Assembly: GCA_041736625.1 (NCBI GenBank)
Contig: JBGSTG010000101.1
Location: 1-34,763, forward strand
DNA length: 34,763 bases
Direction: 5' to 3'
Origin: M3007 sp041736625
Lineage (GTDB): Bacteria; Bacteroidota; Bacteroidia; Chitinophagales; Saprospiraceae
The notes beneath the pieces are model-generated. The model saw nothing but the letters and a program-made list of their open reading frames with translations. It searched no databases and was not told the origin of the DNA. Positions 16,384 through 24,799 of the stretch are shown here, one piece after another. Each line of letters starts with the position of its first letter. Within the stretch, counting starts at the first letter, position 1. The position numbers and the translations under genes were made by a program.

Positions 16384-18378
16384 TCAAACGTCAATTCTGG
16401 CGTATTTAGCGTTGGCCTCAATGAAGGCGCGGCGCGGAGGCACCTCGTCGCCCATCAGCATGCTGAACATGCGATCTGCCTCAGCGGCGTCATCAATATT
16501 AACCTGCTTGAGAATGCGCGAGGTGGGGTCCATGGTTGTTTCCCACAGTTGCTCGGCGTTCATTTCACCCAGACCTTTGTAGCGCTGCACTTTTACCGAG
16601 TCGTCGCCCTCTTTGCCTCCTGAAAAATCCAGGGTAGCTGCTTTGCGCTGTTCGTCATTCCAGCAGTAGCGCTGGTTTTTCCCTTTTTTTACGAGGTAAA
16701 GCGGGGGCTGAGCAATATACACGTGGCCTTTTTCGACCAGTTCGCGCATGTAGCGAAAGAAAAAGGTCAGGATAAGCGTGGTGATGTGGCTGCCGTCGAT
16801 GTCGGCGTCGCACATGATGACGATCTTGTGGTACCGGAGCTTTTCGGTTACCAGCATCCGGTGTCCTTCCTCGTTTTCGCCGACGCTGACACCGAGCGCC
16901 GTGAACATGTTTTTGATCTCCTCGTTTTCGTAAATTTTGTGCTCCATGGCTTTTTCGACGTTGAGGATCTTACCGCGCAAAGGGAGAATAGCCTGGGTGT
17001 GACGGTCACGTCCCTGCTTGGCGGTACCCCCTGCGGAATCGCCCTCCACCAGAAACACTTCGCTGTCCACGGGGTTTCGGCTGCCACAGTCGGCCAGTTT
17101 GCCGGGAAGCCCGCCGCCTGTCAGCGCGCCCTTGCGCTGCACCATTTCCCGCGCTTTGCGGGCTGCGTTGCGCGCGGTGGCCGCCAACACCACCTTTTCG
17201 ATGATGCGCCTGGCTTGTCCGGGATTTTCCTCCAGAAACACCTTAAGCGCGTCGCCCACAGCTCGGCTCACGATACCGGTCACTTCTGAATTGCCCAACT
17301 CGCCTTTGGTTTGGCCTTTGAACTGAGGCTCGGGCACCTTTACAGACACAATAGCCGTGAGGCCTTCCATGAAATCCTCACCCGAAACGGTGAAATTCAG
17401 TTTTTTGAAATGGCCGTTGTCGTCTCCGTATTTCTTGAATTCGCGCGTGATGGCGCGGCGAAAGCCGCTCACGTGGGTGCCGCCGTCGCGAGTACTGATG
17501 TTGTTTACAAAGGAGAGGAGATTCTCGGAATAGGAAGTGTTGTACATCATGGCCACCTCTACGTCCACCCCTTCCTCAACATCCTTGATGTGGATGGGTT
17601 TTTCGATGAGGGCTTGCTTGCTTTCGTCGAGCCATAGTACAAACTCTTGAAGCCCCCCCTCAGAGAGGAACTCCTCGGTGCGAAAGCTGCCATTATCGGG
17701 CTCCCTTTCGTCAACCAGTTTGAGATGAAGCCCGCTGTTCAAATACGATAACTCGCGCATGCGGTGCGCCAGGGTCTCAAACTTGAAGTCCGTGGTTTCA
17801 AAAATCTCCGGATCGGGGTGAAAGGTCACGATGGTGCCCCTGTCCTGCGTGTCGCCGATCATGCGCACATCGTACTGCGGTTTTCCCCGTTTGTATTCCT
17901 GCTCAAAGACTTTACCTTCGCGATGGACAACCGCGTGCAGATGATCCGACAAAGCATTCACACAGGAAACACCCACCCCGTGCAGACCGCCGGAGACTTT
18001 GTAGGTGTTCTTGTCGAACTTGCCGCCAGCGTGCAACACCGTCATGACCACTTCGAGCGCCGACTTTTTCAGCTTGGGGTGTATACCGGTGGGAATACCC
18101 CGACCATTGTCTTTTACCGTCAAGCGGTTGCCTTCGTGAATGGTAACCAGGATGTGCGAACAATGACCCGCAAGGTGCTCATCAATGGAGTTGTCGATCA
18201 CCTCCCAAACCAAATGATGCAGCCCCTTGCCGTCTGTACTGCCGATGTACATGCCCGGCCGTTTGCGCACAGCCTCCAATCCTTCCAGTGCCGTAATACT
18301 GCTGGCGCCATAATCGCCGCTTCCGTTTACAGCTCCTTGATTTTCAATGTCTTCTGTCTTGTCCTTCAAATCTTTCAT
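16384..18378 (-). CDS. gyrB: DNA gyrase subunit B
   Basis: ATPase subunit of gyrase; 664 aa. The frame is open to 18447, but a clear promoter (TATCTTTG) sits inside that extension, so ATG 18378 (MKDLKDKTEDIENQG) is the start. The GHKL ATPase domain shows LEAVRKRPGMYIG, EVIDNSIDE, the VKDNGRGIPTGIHP loop and KVSGGLHGVGVSCVNALS. The transducer follows, then the TOPRIM domain with EGDSAGGTAKQGRDR, LPLRGKILNVEKA and DADIDGSHI. The C-terminus has QRYKGLGEMNAEQLWETTMDP and ends PRRAFIEANAKYARIDV. The lack of a large TOPRIM insert, as in gamma-proteobacterial GyrB, is normal for this phylum. The features fit GyrB better than ParE. Confidence 0.97.
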   Translation of the reverse strand: MKDLKDKTEDIENQGAVNGSGDYGASSITALEGLEAVRKRPGMYIGSTDGKGLHHLVWEVIDNSIDEHLAGHCSHILVTIHEGNRLTVKDNGRGIPTGIHPKLKKSALEVVMTVLHAGGKFDKNTYKVSGGLHGVGVSCVNALSDHLHAVVHREGKVFEQEYKRGKPQYDVRMIGDTQDRGTIVTFHPDPEIFETTDFKFETLAHRMRELSYLNSGLHLKLVDEREPDNGSFRTEEFLSEGGLQEFVLWLDESKQALIEKPIHIKDVEEGVDVEVAMMYNTSYSENLLSFVNNISTRDGGTHVSGFRRAITREFKKYGDDNGHFKKLNFTVSGEDFMEGLTAIVSVKVPEPQFKGQTKGELGNSEVTGIVSRAVGDALKVFLEENPGQARRIIEKVVLAATARNAARKAREMVQRKGALTGGGLPGKLADCGSRNPVDSEVFLVEGDSAGGTAKQGRDRHTQAILPLRGKILNVEKAMEHKIYENEEIKNMFTALGVSVGENEEGHRMLVTEKLRYHKIVIMCDADIDGSHITTLILTFFFRYMRELVEKGHVYIAQPPLYLVKKGKNQRYCWNDEQRKAATLDFSGGKEGDDSVKVQRYKGLGEMNAEQLWETTMDPTSRILKQVNIDDAAEADRMFSMLMGDEVPPRRAFIEANAKYARIDV

Positions 18379-18384
18379 AGGGAT

Positions 18385-18417
18385 GCAAAGATACGATAAA
18401 AAATTGGTTTTTACCAA
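18385..18417 (-). promoter_or_regulatory. gyrB promoter
   Basis: -33 TTG (18415-18417) and -7 TATCTTTG (18386-18393) are separated by 21 bp on the minus strand, a complete Bacteroidota sigma-A-type promoter. Only 7 nt separate the -7 box from the ATG, so the transcript should be leaderless or nearly so. Confidence 0.75.
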
Positions 18418-18497
18418 CAAAAAAGCCAGGAAAATTAAAGGTTTCATTCTCCGTCAATTAATTGAAAAACAAATACTTACAAATATAATATTTTATT

Positions 18498-19730
18498 ATG
18501 AGAATTCTCGTTCTTTTCACGCGGCCTTCTGTTTTTGTTCACCTGCTCACCAAACTGCTGCTGCTGCTCCCGCTGATAATCGAAGGCCAGAATTTTGTGG
18601 CCAACGGCGGGTTCGAACGACTGAAGCCCGACGCAGAAAAACGCCGGCTGTGGGAGCCGTGTTCCTTCGCCTCCTCTTCCGCATCGGTGAACAAAGACCT
18701 GGAAGCCTGGCAGACCTTTTTTGCCCAGACGCCCGATGTGCTGATTCAGGACTCTTCCTACGCCGGATGCGTGGATTTTCCGGCGCCCTACCGGGGTCGG
18801 GGTATGGCGGGACTAATCCTGTACCACCCGTTTTACGACAACCAGTTCGAAACCGACTACCATGAATTTGTGCAAGGTACACTTGTGCGACCACTGGAAG
18901 TGGGAAAACTATACCGGGTAAGCGTTTGGGTACAGCACAACAGCGACCTCGCCCGACGTCACCTGGGCGCCGTTTACGGCAACCCGCGCGCCATCGTGCC
19001 GCTGCCCTGCGGAAACCTGGGTTTTTTCTTTTCGGAAAACGCGATCAATCCAAACGAGGATTTCATGCGCAGTCAGGAACTGTACCCGCTCACCCCGCAA
19101 TTGTTCCGCAAGGACATTTTCACTACGCCGGAAGGCGAATGGCGGAAACTGCAATTTACCTTCGTCGCCGACCGGCCATACCGGTATTTTCTGTTCGGCA
19201 ATTTTCAATCAGACGCCGTGACGCCCATACCCATGTCGCCCGAAGAGCGGGAAGATTTCGACAAAAAAAACGTGCTGTATAAAAAAACACCCGGGCCAAG
19301 ACGGCACCGGGTGTCCTATTACCTGCTCGACAATTTTGCCGTTTTGGAAGTTGCTCCCGAAGATCCTGTCCGGCAGTTCTACGAGCAAAAGGGCATTGTA
19401 CTCGAAGCCGCCGTACTGTTCGACGTCGGCAGCGCTGCCCTGAAGCCCGACGGGCTGGCGACTTTACAACCCGTTTACGAGTTGCTCGCCGCCGACTCCG
19501 GGCTCCGGGTTGAAATTGGCGGCCATTCAGACAGCAGCGGCAATCCGGATGACAACTTCACGCTATCCGAAGCGCGGGCCCGTTCGGTTTACGACTGGCT
19601 GGTGGAAAAAGGAGTACCGCCTGCCCAAATCATCTGGAAAGGGTTTGGCGACCGATACCCGTTAGCCGACAACCAAACGGAAACGGGCAGGGCGCGGAAC
19701 CGGAGGGTGGAAGTGCGCCGAATGGATTAG
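18498..19730 (+). CDS. OmpA-family envelope protein
   Basis: 410 aa with an N-terminal hydrophobic signal region (about residues 10-30, LLTKLLLLLPLIIEGQ; the cleavage site is likely near NFV). The middle, about 30-290, starts with NFVANGGFE and looks like a carbohydrate-binding-module-type beta sandwich (VGKLYRVSVWVQH, WRKLQFTFVAD, YYLLDNFAVLE). The C-terminal OmpA domain, about 300-410, has FDVGSAALKPDG, IGGHSDSSGNPDDNFTLSEARARSV and FGDRYPLADNQTETGRARNRRVEV, including the Asp and Arg used to bind diaminopimelate of peptidoglycan. It therefore probably links the outer membrane or periplasm to the wall. It is a single gene, convergent with the NmrA-like gene 6 bp on. Confidence 0.9.
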   Translation: MRILVLFTRPSVFVHLLTKLLLLLPLIIEGQNFVANGGFERLKPDAEKRRLWEPCSFASSSASVNKDLEAWQTFFAQTPDVLIQDSSYAGCVDFPAPYRGRGMAGLILYHPFYDNQFETDYHEFVQGTLVRPLEVGKLYRVSVWVQHNSDLARRHLGAVYGNPRAIVPLPCGNLGFFFSENAINPNEDFMRSQELYPLTPQLFRKDIFTTPEGEWRKLQFTFVADRPYRYFLFGNFQSDAVTPIPMSPEEREDFDKKNVLYKKTPGPRRHRVSYYLLDNFAVLEVAPEDPVRQFYEQKGIVLEAAVLFDVGSAALKPDGLATLQPVYELLAADSGLRVEIGGHSDSSGNPDDNFTLSEARARSVYDWLVEKGVPPAQIIWKGFGDRYPLADNQTETGRARNRRVEVRRMD

Positions 19731-19736
19731 TCCCGC

Positions 19737-20621
19737 TTACCCGAATGCCGGCTTGAACTCCGTTTCGGCAAACCAGGACAGGGTCGTGGGGGTGGTGTTG
19801 TCGGCATTTCGCACATGACCCGCCAGGTATTCGCCGCCGTTCAGCGCCTGAAACAGCTCAACGTACCCGTCGGCTATGGTCTCCGGCAAACCGGACTGCA
19901 TCATGCCCGCCTTTGCGTCGGCCGGCGGAAAGGAGACAAACGCCAGATCAGGCTTTCCTATGGCCTGGCCCAGAATAGCCGCGACTTCCGGCATGGTCAG
20001 GTCGGCCGGGCCACTCACAAATACATGCGAATGCCCCTTGAAATCGAGGGCCAGCAAATGCCGCAATGCCACCTGCGCAATGTCGTGGGTGTGCACCATG
20101 GGCATCTTTACTTCCGGGTTGACGGGATACCCGAAAATGCCCATAGCTTTGATGATGCCGATGTTCCCCAGAAAATTTTCCATGAAAAAACCGGCCCGCA
20201 AATTCAGCACATCCAGACCCGGCACCTTCTCAAGTGCCTTTTCCAACTCCGCCAGCCCACTCACCGGCCCAGCCCCCTCCAGCATATGCGCACCGACGGA
20301 ACTGAGCACAACTGCCTTTTCCACTTTGTTCGCCGTGAGTGCCGCCGTATATGACGCAATGAGGCTACGCTGAAAGGTGCGCCAGTCGGTGACATCCCAT
20401 TTCGGCGGAATGACCAGATAAACCGCCCTCGCGCCGGCAAAGGCACGGGTCAAAAAGGCCTGATCGGCCAGATCACCTACCGCCGGCTCGGCGCCCAGGG
20501 CAGTTAAGGACTGCAGGCGCTCCGCACTGCGCCCAATGACCCGTACAGATTGGCCCGCAGCCAAAAGGCCTTCAGTAATGTAATGACCGGTGTGACCGGT
20601 TGCTCCAGTGATGACGTACAT
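19737..20621 (-). CDS. NmrA-like NAD(P)-dependent oxidoreductase / sugar-epimerase-like protein
   Basis: 294 aa; an atypical short-chain dehydrogenase fold. The nucleotide-binding motif is GATGHTG (residues 6-12), with VIGRS after strand 2 and GDLAD after strand 3. VVLSSVGAHM replaces the usual Ser-Tyr-Lys catalytic set, as in NmrA and quinone-oxidoreductase-like (QOR2-type) members. LNLRAGFFMENFLGNI and MPMVHTHDIAQVALRHLL are family segments. Function is probably NADPH-linked reduction or redox sensing of a small electrophile; the substrate is unknown. Its promoter carries an operator nearly identical to that of the TetR gene directly upstream, so it is very likely the regulator's target. 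Confidence 0.87.
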   Translation of the reverse strand: MYVITGATGHTGHYITEGLLAAGQSVRVIGRSAERLQSLTALGAEPAVGDLADQAFLTRAFAGARAVYLVIPPKWDVTDWRTFQRSLIASYTAALTANKVEKAVVLSSVGAHMLEGAGPVSGLAELEKALEKVPGLDVLNLRAGFFMENFLGNIGIIKAMGIFGYPVNPEVKMPMVHTHDIAQVALRHLLALDFKGHSHVFVSGPADLTMPEVAAILGQAIGKPDLAFVSFPPADAKAGMMQSGLPETIADGYVELFQALNGGEYLAGHVRNADNTTPTTLSWFAETEFKPAFG

Positions 20622-20688
20622 GTTGTTTATTGTTTTATGAAAAAAGGTGGTGACTCAATTCCAGTGGGTTTCAATTTGGTTTTTACAC

Positions 20689-20716
20689 AAACATACATAC
20701 TGGTTGGTATGTGCGT
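20689..20716 (-). promoter_or_regulatory. Promoter -7 box and TetR-type operator of the NmrA-like gene
   Basis: The -7 TATGTTTG (20689-20696, minus strand) overlaps an operator at 20693-20716 with inverted arms ACATAC and GTATGT. The 24-bp site matches the tetR operator at 19 positions and sits at the same offset (4 bp) from the -7 box. No clear -33 TTG is present, as may be expected of a tightly controlled promoter. Confidence 0.7.
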
Positions 20717-20728
20717 GGGTAAAAAAAA

Positions 20729-21322
20729 TCATGGACGCAAGCCGTCCAGATATTGAATGAGTACAGACGCGTTGGTCCGAAAGGTTTGCGCGTCTTTGCG
20801 CACTTTGGCCAGGCTGTACGCGCCCTCAATACCGGCCCAGAGGAATTGGGCAGTCGCTTCAGGGTTGGCATCCGAACGCACGGAGCCTTGCTCCTGACCG
20901 CGGCGGATCGCCACGGCCATGTGTTGCACCATGGTATCGGCAATGGATTTCATGCTTAGCCGGAATTCTTCGTTGAGCGGACTCATCTCCTGTACCAGGT
21001 TGTTCAGCGGGCACCCGAGCGCAATCTCTTCGTCCGTTGCCTTGTCCGACAGGTTCCGCAAGTGGTCTTGTAGCGCATCAAGCGGGTTGAGGTCGTCATT
21101 TGCCGACAATTGCGTAAAAAAAGTCAGATACGCCGGGCGGATCACTTCGTCAATAACGGCCATCCCGATGGCTTGCTTGTTGGGAAAATAATAATACAGG
21201 GCGCCTTTTGTAACGTCCAAATCAGCCAGTACTTTATCGGCACGCAGGCCCTGGAACCCATTGCGGCGGATGTCCAGAAAAAGATGGTTCAGTATGCGTT
21301 GGCGGGTGTCCAATTCTTGCAT
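20729..21322 (-). CDS. TetR/AcrR family transcriptional repressor
   Basis: 197 aa from ATG 21322 (MQELDTRQRILNH); 12 upstream in-frame codons overlap the promoter and are rejected. The N-terminal TetR helix-turn-helix is TRQRILNHLFLDIRRNGFQGLRADKVLADLDVTKGALYYYFPNKQAI in several segments, with recognition helix TKGALYYYFPNK. The C-terminal ligand domain (about 85-195) contains a single Cys in ALGCPLNNLVQEMS, typical of the TetR_C_6/YxaF-like group that often senses quinones or other small electrophiles (inference). It probably represses itself and the NmrA-like gene 107 bp downstream through two matching operators. Confidence 0.92.
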   Translation of the reverse strand: MQELDTRQRILNHLFLDIRRNGFQGLRADKVLADLDVTKGALYYYFPNKQAIGMAVIDEVIRPAYLTFFTQLSANDDLNPLDALQDHLRNLSDKATDEEIALGCPLNNLVQEMSPLNEEFRLSMKSIADTMVQHMAVAIRRGQEQGSVRSDANPEATAQFLWAGIEGAYSLAKVRKDAQTFRTNASVLIQYLDGLRP

Positions 21323-21326
21323 GGCA

Positions 21327-21358
21327 CAAAGATACATACCAGTTGGTATGTATGTCAA
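21327..21358 (-). promoter_or_regulatory. tetR promoter with overlapping operator
   Basis: -33 TTG (21356-21358) and -7 TATCTTTG (21327-21334) are 21 bp apart. The operator lies between and over the -7 box: arms ATACATACCA (21332-21341) and TGGTATGTAT (21344-21353), a perfect 10-bp inverted repeat around GT. A bound repressor would cover the spacer and -7 element. The -7 box is only 4 nt from the ATG, so the transcript is probably leaderless. Confidence 0.78.
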
Positions 21359-21420
21359 GTTTTTTTCGATTATTTTTCAGGAAAAAAATGACGCCTGATT
21401 GGATGGATGGCGCTTAAAGT

Positions 21421-21451
21421 TTGGCAGAGGGTTATTTCTTTCCGAAATTTG
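21421..21451 (+). promoter_or_regulatory. Putative promoter of the polyprenyl synthase gene
   Basis: -33 TTG (21421-21423) and GAAATTTG (21444-21451; first base differs from TAnnTTTG) are separated by 20 bp, 23 nt upstream of the ATG at 21475. Confidence 0.35.
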
Positions 21452-21474
21452 CGGAGAAAAACCAGTCAGACGCC

Positions 21475-22452
21475 ATGTCTACCCTATCCGACCTTCTGAA
21501 CCGCATACAGGCCTACGCCGACGCGCAACCGTTGCCCCAGGATCCTGCTGAACTCTACGAGCCCTGCAGCTATATTCTTGGGCTAGGTGGCAAGCGACTC
21601 CGTCCGGCGCTGACGCTGATGGCCTATGAGTTGTTTGGCGACGACGTGGACGTTGCCTTGCCCGTCGCTTGGGCGGTGGAGCTGTTCCACAATTTTTCGC
21701 TGATGCACGACGACATCATGGATGCCGCACCCTTGCGCCGCGGTCAGCCAACCGTGCATGCGCGCTGGAACACCTCAACGGCCATACTTAGCGGCGATGC
21801 ATTGCTCATTCAGGCCTATCGCCAGCTGGCCTCCTTTGCCGATGAGCCCGCGATTCCCAAGTTGCTGGACACCTTCAACCGGATAGCCATTGGCGTGTGT
21901 GAAGGGCAGCAACTCGACCTTAACTTCGAGCAACGGCCTGATGTGAGCGTGAACGAATACCTGCACATGATTGAATTGAAAACGGCGGTTCTCCTGGGTG
22001 GGGCCTTGGAAATGGGCGCGCTGTGCGCGCGCGCTTCCAACGAAGATGCTGCCGCCTTGTACGAATTCGGGTGCCTGGCAGGCATTGCCTTCCAGATCCA
22101 GGATGATCTGCTCGACACCTACGGCGACCCCGCCAAATTTGGCAAACAGGTCGGAGGCGATATTGTGCAAAATAAAAAAACCCTCTTGGTGCTCAAAACA
22201 CAGGAAGTCGCGCCGGAAGCCGATCGTTTGGAGTTGCAGCAATGGCTAGATACGCCTACGGACGACCCTGCGGAAAAAATTGCCGCCGTGCGCCGCCTCT
22301 TCGACCGGAACGGGATTGCCGACATGATCGAAGCGGAAAAGGAGCAATTCCGGCAACTGGCCTTCGACCGCCTGGACGCTGTTTCCGCGTCCATTCAACG
22401 CAAAACAGCCCTTCGGGAAGCCGTAAGCACCTTGCTTGACCGCGAAACCTGA
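21475..22452 (+). CDS. Short-chain trans-polyprenyl diphosphate synthase (FPP/GGPP type)
   Basis: Adds isopentenyl diphosphate to an allylic diphosphate; cytosolic isoprenoid pathway. 325 aa from ATG 21475; a TTG 54 bp upstream in frame is rejected because it lies in the promoter. GGKRLRPALTL binds diphosphate, the first Asp-rich motif is DDIMD (residues 79-83) and the second is DDLLD (210-214), both intact. Lys in FGKQVGGDIVQNKKTLLVL completes the active site. The residue five positions before the first motif is Phe74 and four before is Ser75, which fits a short-chain (C15-C20) product, but this is inference. Its stop is 4 bp from the stop of the convergent gene, so no room for a separate terminator exists. 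Confidence 0.93.
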   Translation: MSTLSDLLNRIQAYADAQPLPQDPAELYEPCSYILGLGGKRLRPALTLMAYELFGDDVDVALPVAWAVELFHNFSLMHDDIMDAAPLRRGQPTVHARWNTSTAILSGDALLIQAYRQLASFADEPAIPKLLDTFNRIAIGVCEGQQLDLNFEQRPDVSVNEYLHMIELKTAVLLGGALEMGALCARASNEDAAALYEFGCLAGIAFQIQDDLLDTYGDPAKFGKQVGGDIVQNKKTLLVLKTQEVAPEADRLELQQWLDTPTDDPAEKIAAVRRLFDRNGIADMIEAEKEQFRQLAFDRLDAVSASIQRKTALREAVSTLLDRET

Positions 22453-22456
22453 GCCG

Positions 22457-24799
22457 TCAGCGGTAGTATTTCAACCACTTACACTCCTGGATAATTTCAT
22501 TATAAAATTCGGTATCCGAAAAGTGTTTGTGCAACAACCGATAATAACCGGTGTGGGTTTCGGGCAACACCGGAACCTGCCGGCTGCCGGGTCTGTACGG
22601 GCAATCCGGACTGGTAAACCACTGTTTTTGCCGGCACCGAGCCACCATAAACGCCGCGCGGGCAGCCAGTTCCCGGTTCTGAGCGGTTTCATAGGCTTTT
22701 TCAAAATAAAACAGCGCTTTGGAAACATCTATGTTTTCCCGGTTGCCCGCAGGTGAGCCGGGATGAGAAAACACGGGCCCGCGGGACAATCGCTCCCAGT
22801 TGCCGCCACTTCGGAAATAGTCCATGGCATGCCACTCATAACCGAAATACGACATGTTGTAATAAGCCAGCCCATTCAGGTAGTAGTACAGGGCCGCTTC
22901 GGGGTCCCGGACGGCTTCTGCCCCCCGCGCGCGCAAATCGTATTCCAGTATACGATCCACAATTTCGGGGCGGGTGAGCAGCAGCGAATCGGCCACCGGG
23001 CGGTGAATGCGTTCATCGAATACTTCCCTGAAGGGTTTGAAGCGGGTCATGCGAGCCCGCTCTGTTTCGGTAATACCCCGAAACGTAACCAGTGCCGCTT
23101 CCGGCTGACCCATTGAGAACAAATGTACGCCTTTCATTTCCAGCAGTATCGCCCGGATTTGATCGGGGTTAGTGTCTATCTTGAACACCTTTTCCAAAAA
23201 TTCCGGGTCGGTTTTTTGCGATTCACGCAACAGGTCGTCCAGTTCAGCCAGTTTAGGATTGTATCCCAGGTATTTGGGAGGGAAGGCTGTCACGACAGCT
23301 TTCCCGGGGTGATTACCATCGGCGTACCGGTCTGCCAGCACATCGAGCAGAAACGGTTCGAGGTATGGGTCTTTGTTGAAAGCATCAAAGCTGCGTACCC
23401 GGAACGCCTGGTCGTCGAGGTAGGGAGAGCGGGAGTCGAGCGCCAGAATCGCCAGCACCACCTCCCAGGTATCCAACTGCCGCAGCAACTCCCGGTCGTA
23501 CGCGTAGCGCCGGTTCAGGGATTTGCGCAATCGCTTGAACCGCTGCGTGGCGGCATATTGGTCGCCGGCAAGCAACTCGAGGTAGCCTGCCAGTCCTTCC
23601 CACAATTTTGGATTGGCGACTTTGCCTTCATTGATGCCATCGCGGGTGAATTTTTGCAAATCGAGGAGTTGTTGGGAGGCCGTGCGCTCTTTGCGGTCAA
23701 ACGGGTCGGGGCCGTATTTCAGGTCGATTACCTGAGTCCGCAAAAAGATCTGCTCGATGTCATGCACTGCACTAAGCAACAACAATTCCAGTTGGGGATG
23801 GGCAGGATCAAGGGCGTATATGCTCCTGAGGTTGCCCACCGTATAGCTTTGCGACACGCCGGAGCGGAGAATGAGCAGGGTGGCTTTTTCCGAGTCGTTT
23901 TGGCACAGGCGCAGCGCTTTCTCCCAGTCGGCGTCGTTCCGGATGCGGAAGCTGTTGAAAGCGGCAATGCGTTTGGATGGGCTGTGGCGAAAAACCACCG
24001 AATACCGGTAAGCGGCCTCCGCAAAATCGCCTTGTTTTTGCAGTGCGCCAGCCAGGTGCCCGAGCGCCCAGAAATAAATGATGCTGGGTTTTCGGCGGTC
24101 GACCTTGGGCATCAGCGAATTAAACAAGGAAATCGTCTGTCTCCAACGCCCGCTGTAATGCGCCAGGCGAATGACCTGATACGCGTACCGCATCTTGATG
24201 AAATGCGACTCTGTTTGTGCAAACCAGGCCAACCCCTCCCGAATCAATTGCTGCATGGCGGCAGTATCGCGCTCCGGAACAGTCCAGCCGTCGCCTGAAT
24301 GCGCCACATACGGCTCGCAGCGCTTGGCGAAAAGCAGGTAGTCGATGACATCCGTGCATGCGTTTTCTACGAGCATTTCGGCAAACGTATTGCCAATCAG
24401 GCTCCTGGGGAAGAACCTTTTGACGTTGGGCAGACCGGAAAGCTCGCGCAACTCCATGATCTCCTGCTCGCCAGCTTTATAGACCACATACTCCACATCT
24501 TCTTCAAAGGGCTGACCGCAAAAACGCTGGATCCACTCGTCTATGTTTTCCTTTTTTTGGATGTCTTTTTTGAAATAAATATCGTCGTAATACTTGCTCC
24601 AACGGATGAAAAAGGGGGCATAGGCGGCTTTTTTGTCCACCACTTCCGGATATAGAAAGGAATACGAAAAAACAGGTTTGCGGTACGGGTTACAGTTCCC
24701 CTGCTCCGATCCGGCAGGCGCATCAGCGGCATAAGGGTAAAATGCAGAGACAACAAAAAACAGCAACACCATCAGTGCGCCTGAAGGAAAGGTGCGCAT
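22457..24799 (-). CDS. Exported TPR-like conserved hypothetical protein
   Basis: 780 aa, unrecognised function. The N-terminus (MRTFPSGALMVLLFFVVSAF, cleavage probably near YPYAADA) is a signal peptide. A conserved-looking block follows (residues about 35-75: CNPYRKPVFSYSFLYPE...AYAPFFIRWSKYYDD). The rest is helical with tetratricopeptide-like pairs, e.g. IIYFWALGHLAGALQKQGDFAEAAYRYSVVF, LQLLDLQKF-type helices and SKALFYFEKAYETAQNRELAARAAFMVARC near the C-terminus. Either ATG 24799 (28-bp overlap with the upstream gene, better signal peptide with Arg2) or ATG 24772 (a TGATG stop-start overlap) could be used. The overlap implies co-translation with the lipoprotein gene before it. A periplasmic scaffold role is speculation. 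Confidence 0.75.
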   Translation of the reverse strand: MRTFPSGALMVLLFFVVSAFYPYAADAPAGSEQGNCNPYRKPVFSYSFLYPEVVDKKAAYAPFFIRWSKYYDDIYFKKDIQKKENIDEWIQRFCGQPFEEDVEYVVYKAGEQEIMELRELSGLPNVKRFFPRSLIGNTFAEMLVENACTDVIDYLLFAKRCEPYVAHSGDGWTVPERDTAAMQQLIREGLAWFAQTESHFIKMRYAYQVIRLAHYSGRWRQTISLFNSLMPKVDRRKPSIIYFWALGHLAGALQKQGDFAEAAYRYSVVFRHSPSKRIAAFNSFRIRNDADWEKALRLCQNDSEKATLLILRSGVSQSYTVGNLRSIYALDPAHPQLELLLLSAVHDIEQIFLRTQVIDLKYGPDPFDRKERTASQQLLDLQKFTRDGINEGKVANPKLWEGLAGYLELLAGDQYAATQRFKRLRKSLNRRYAYDRELLRQLDTWEVVLAILALDSRSPYLDDQAFRVRSFDAFNKDPYLEPFLLDVLADRYADGNHPGKAVVTAFPPKYLGYNPKLAELDDLLRESQKTDPEFLEKVFKIDTNPDQIRAILLEMKGVHLFSMGQPEAALVTFRGITETERARMTRFKPFREVFDERIHRPVADSLLLTRPEIVDRILEYDLRARGAEAVRDPEAALYYYLNGLAYYNMSYFGYEWHAMDYFRSGGNWERLSRGPVFSHPGSPAGNRENIDVSKALFYFEKAYETAQNRELAARAAFMVARCRQKQWFTSPDCPYRPGSRQVPVLPETHTGYYRLLHKHFSDTEFYNEIIQECKWLKYYR

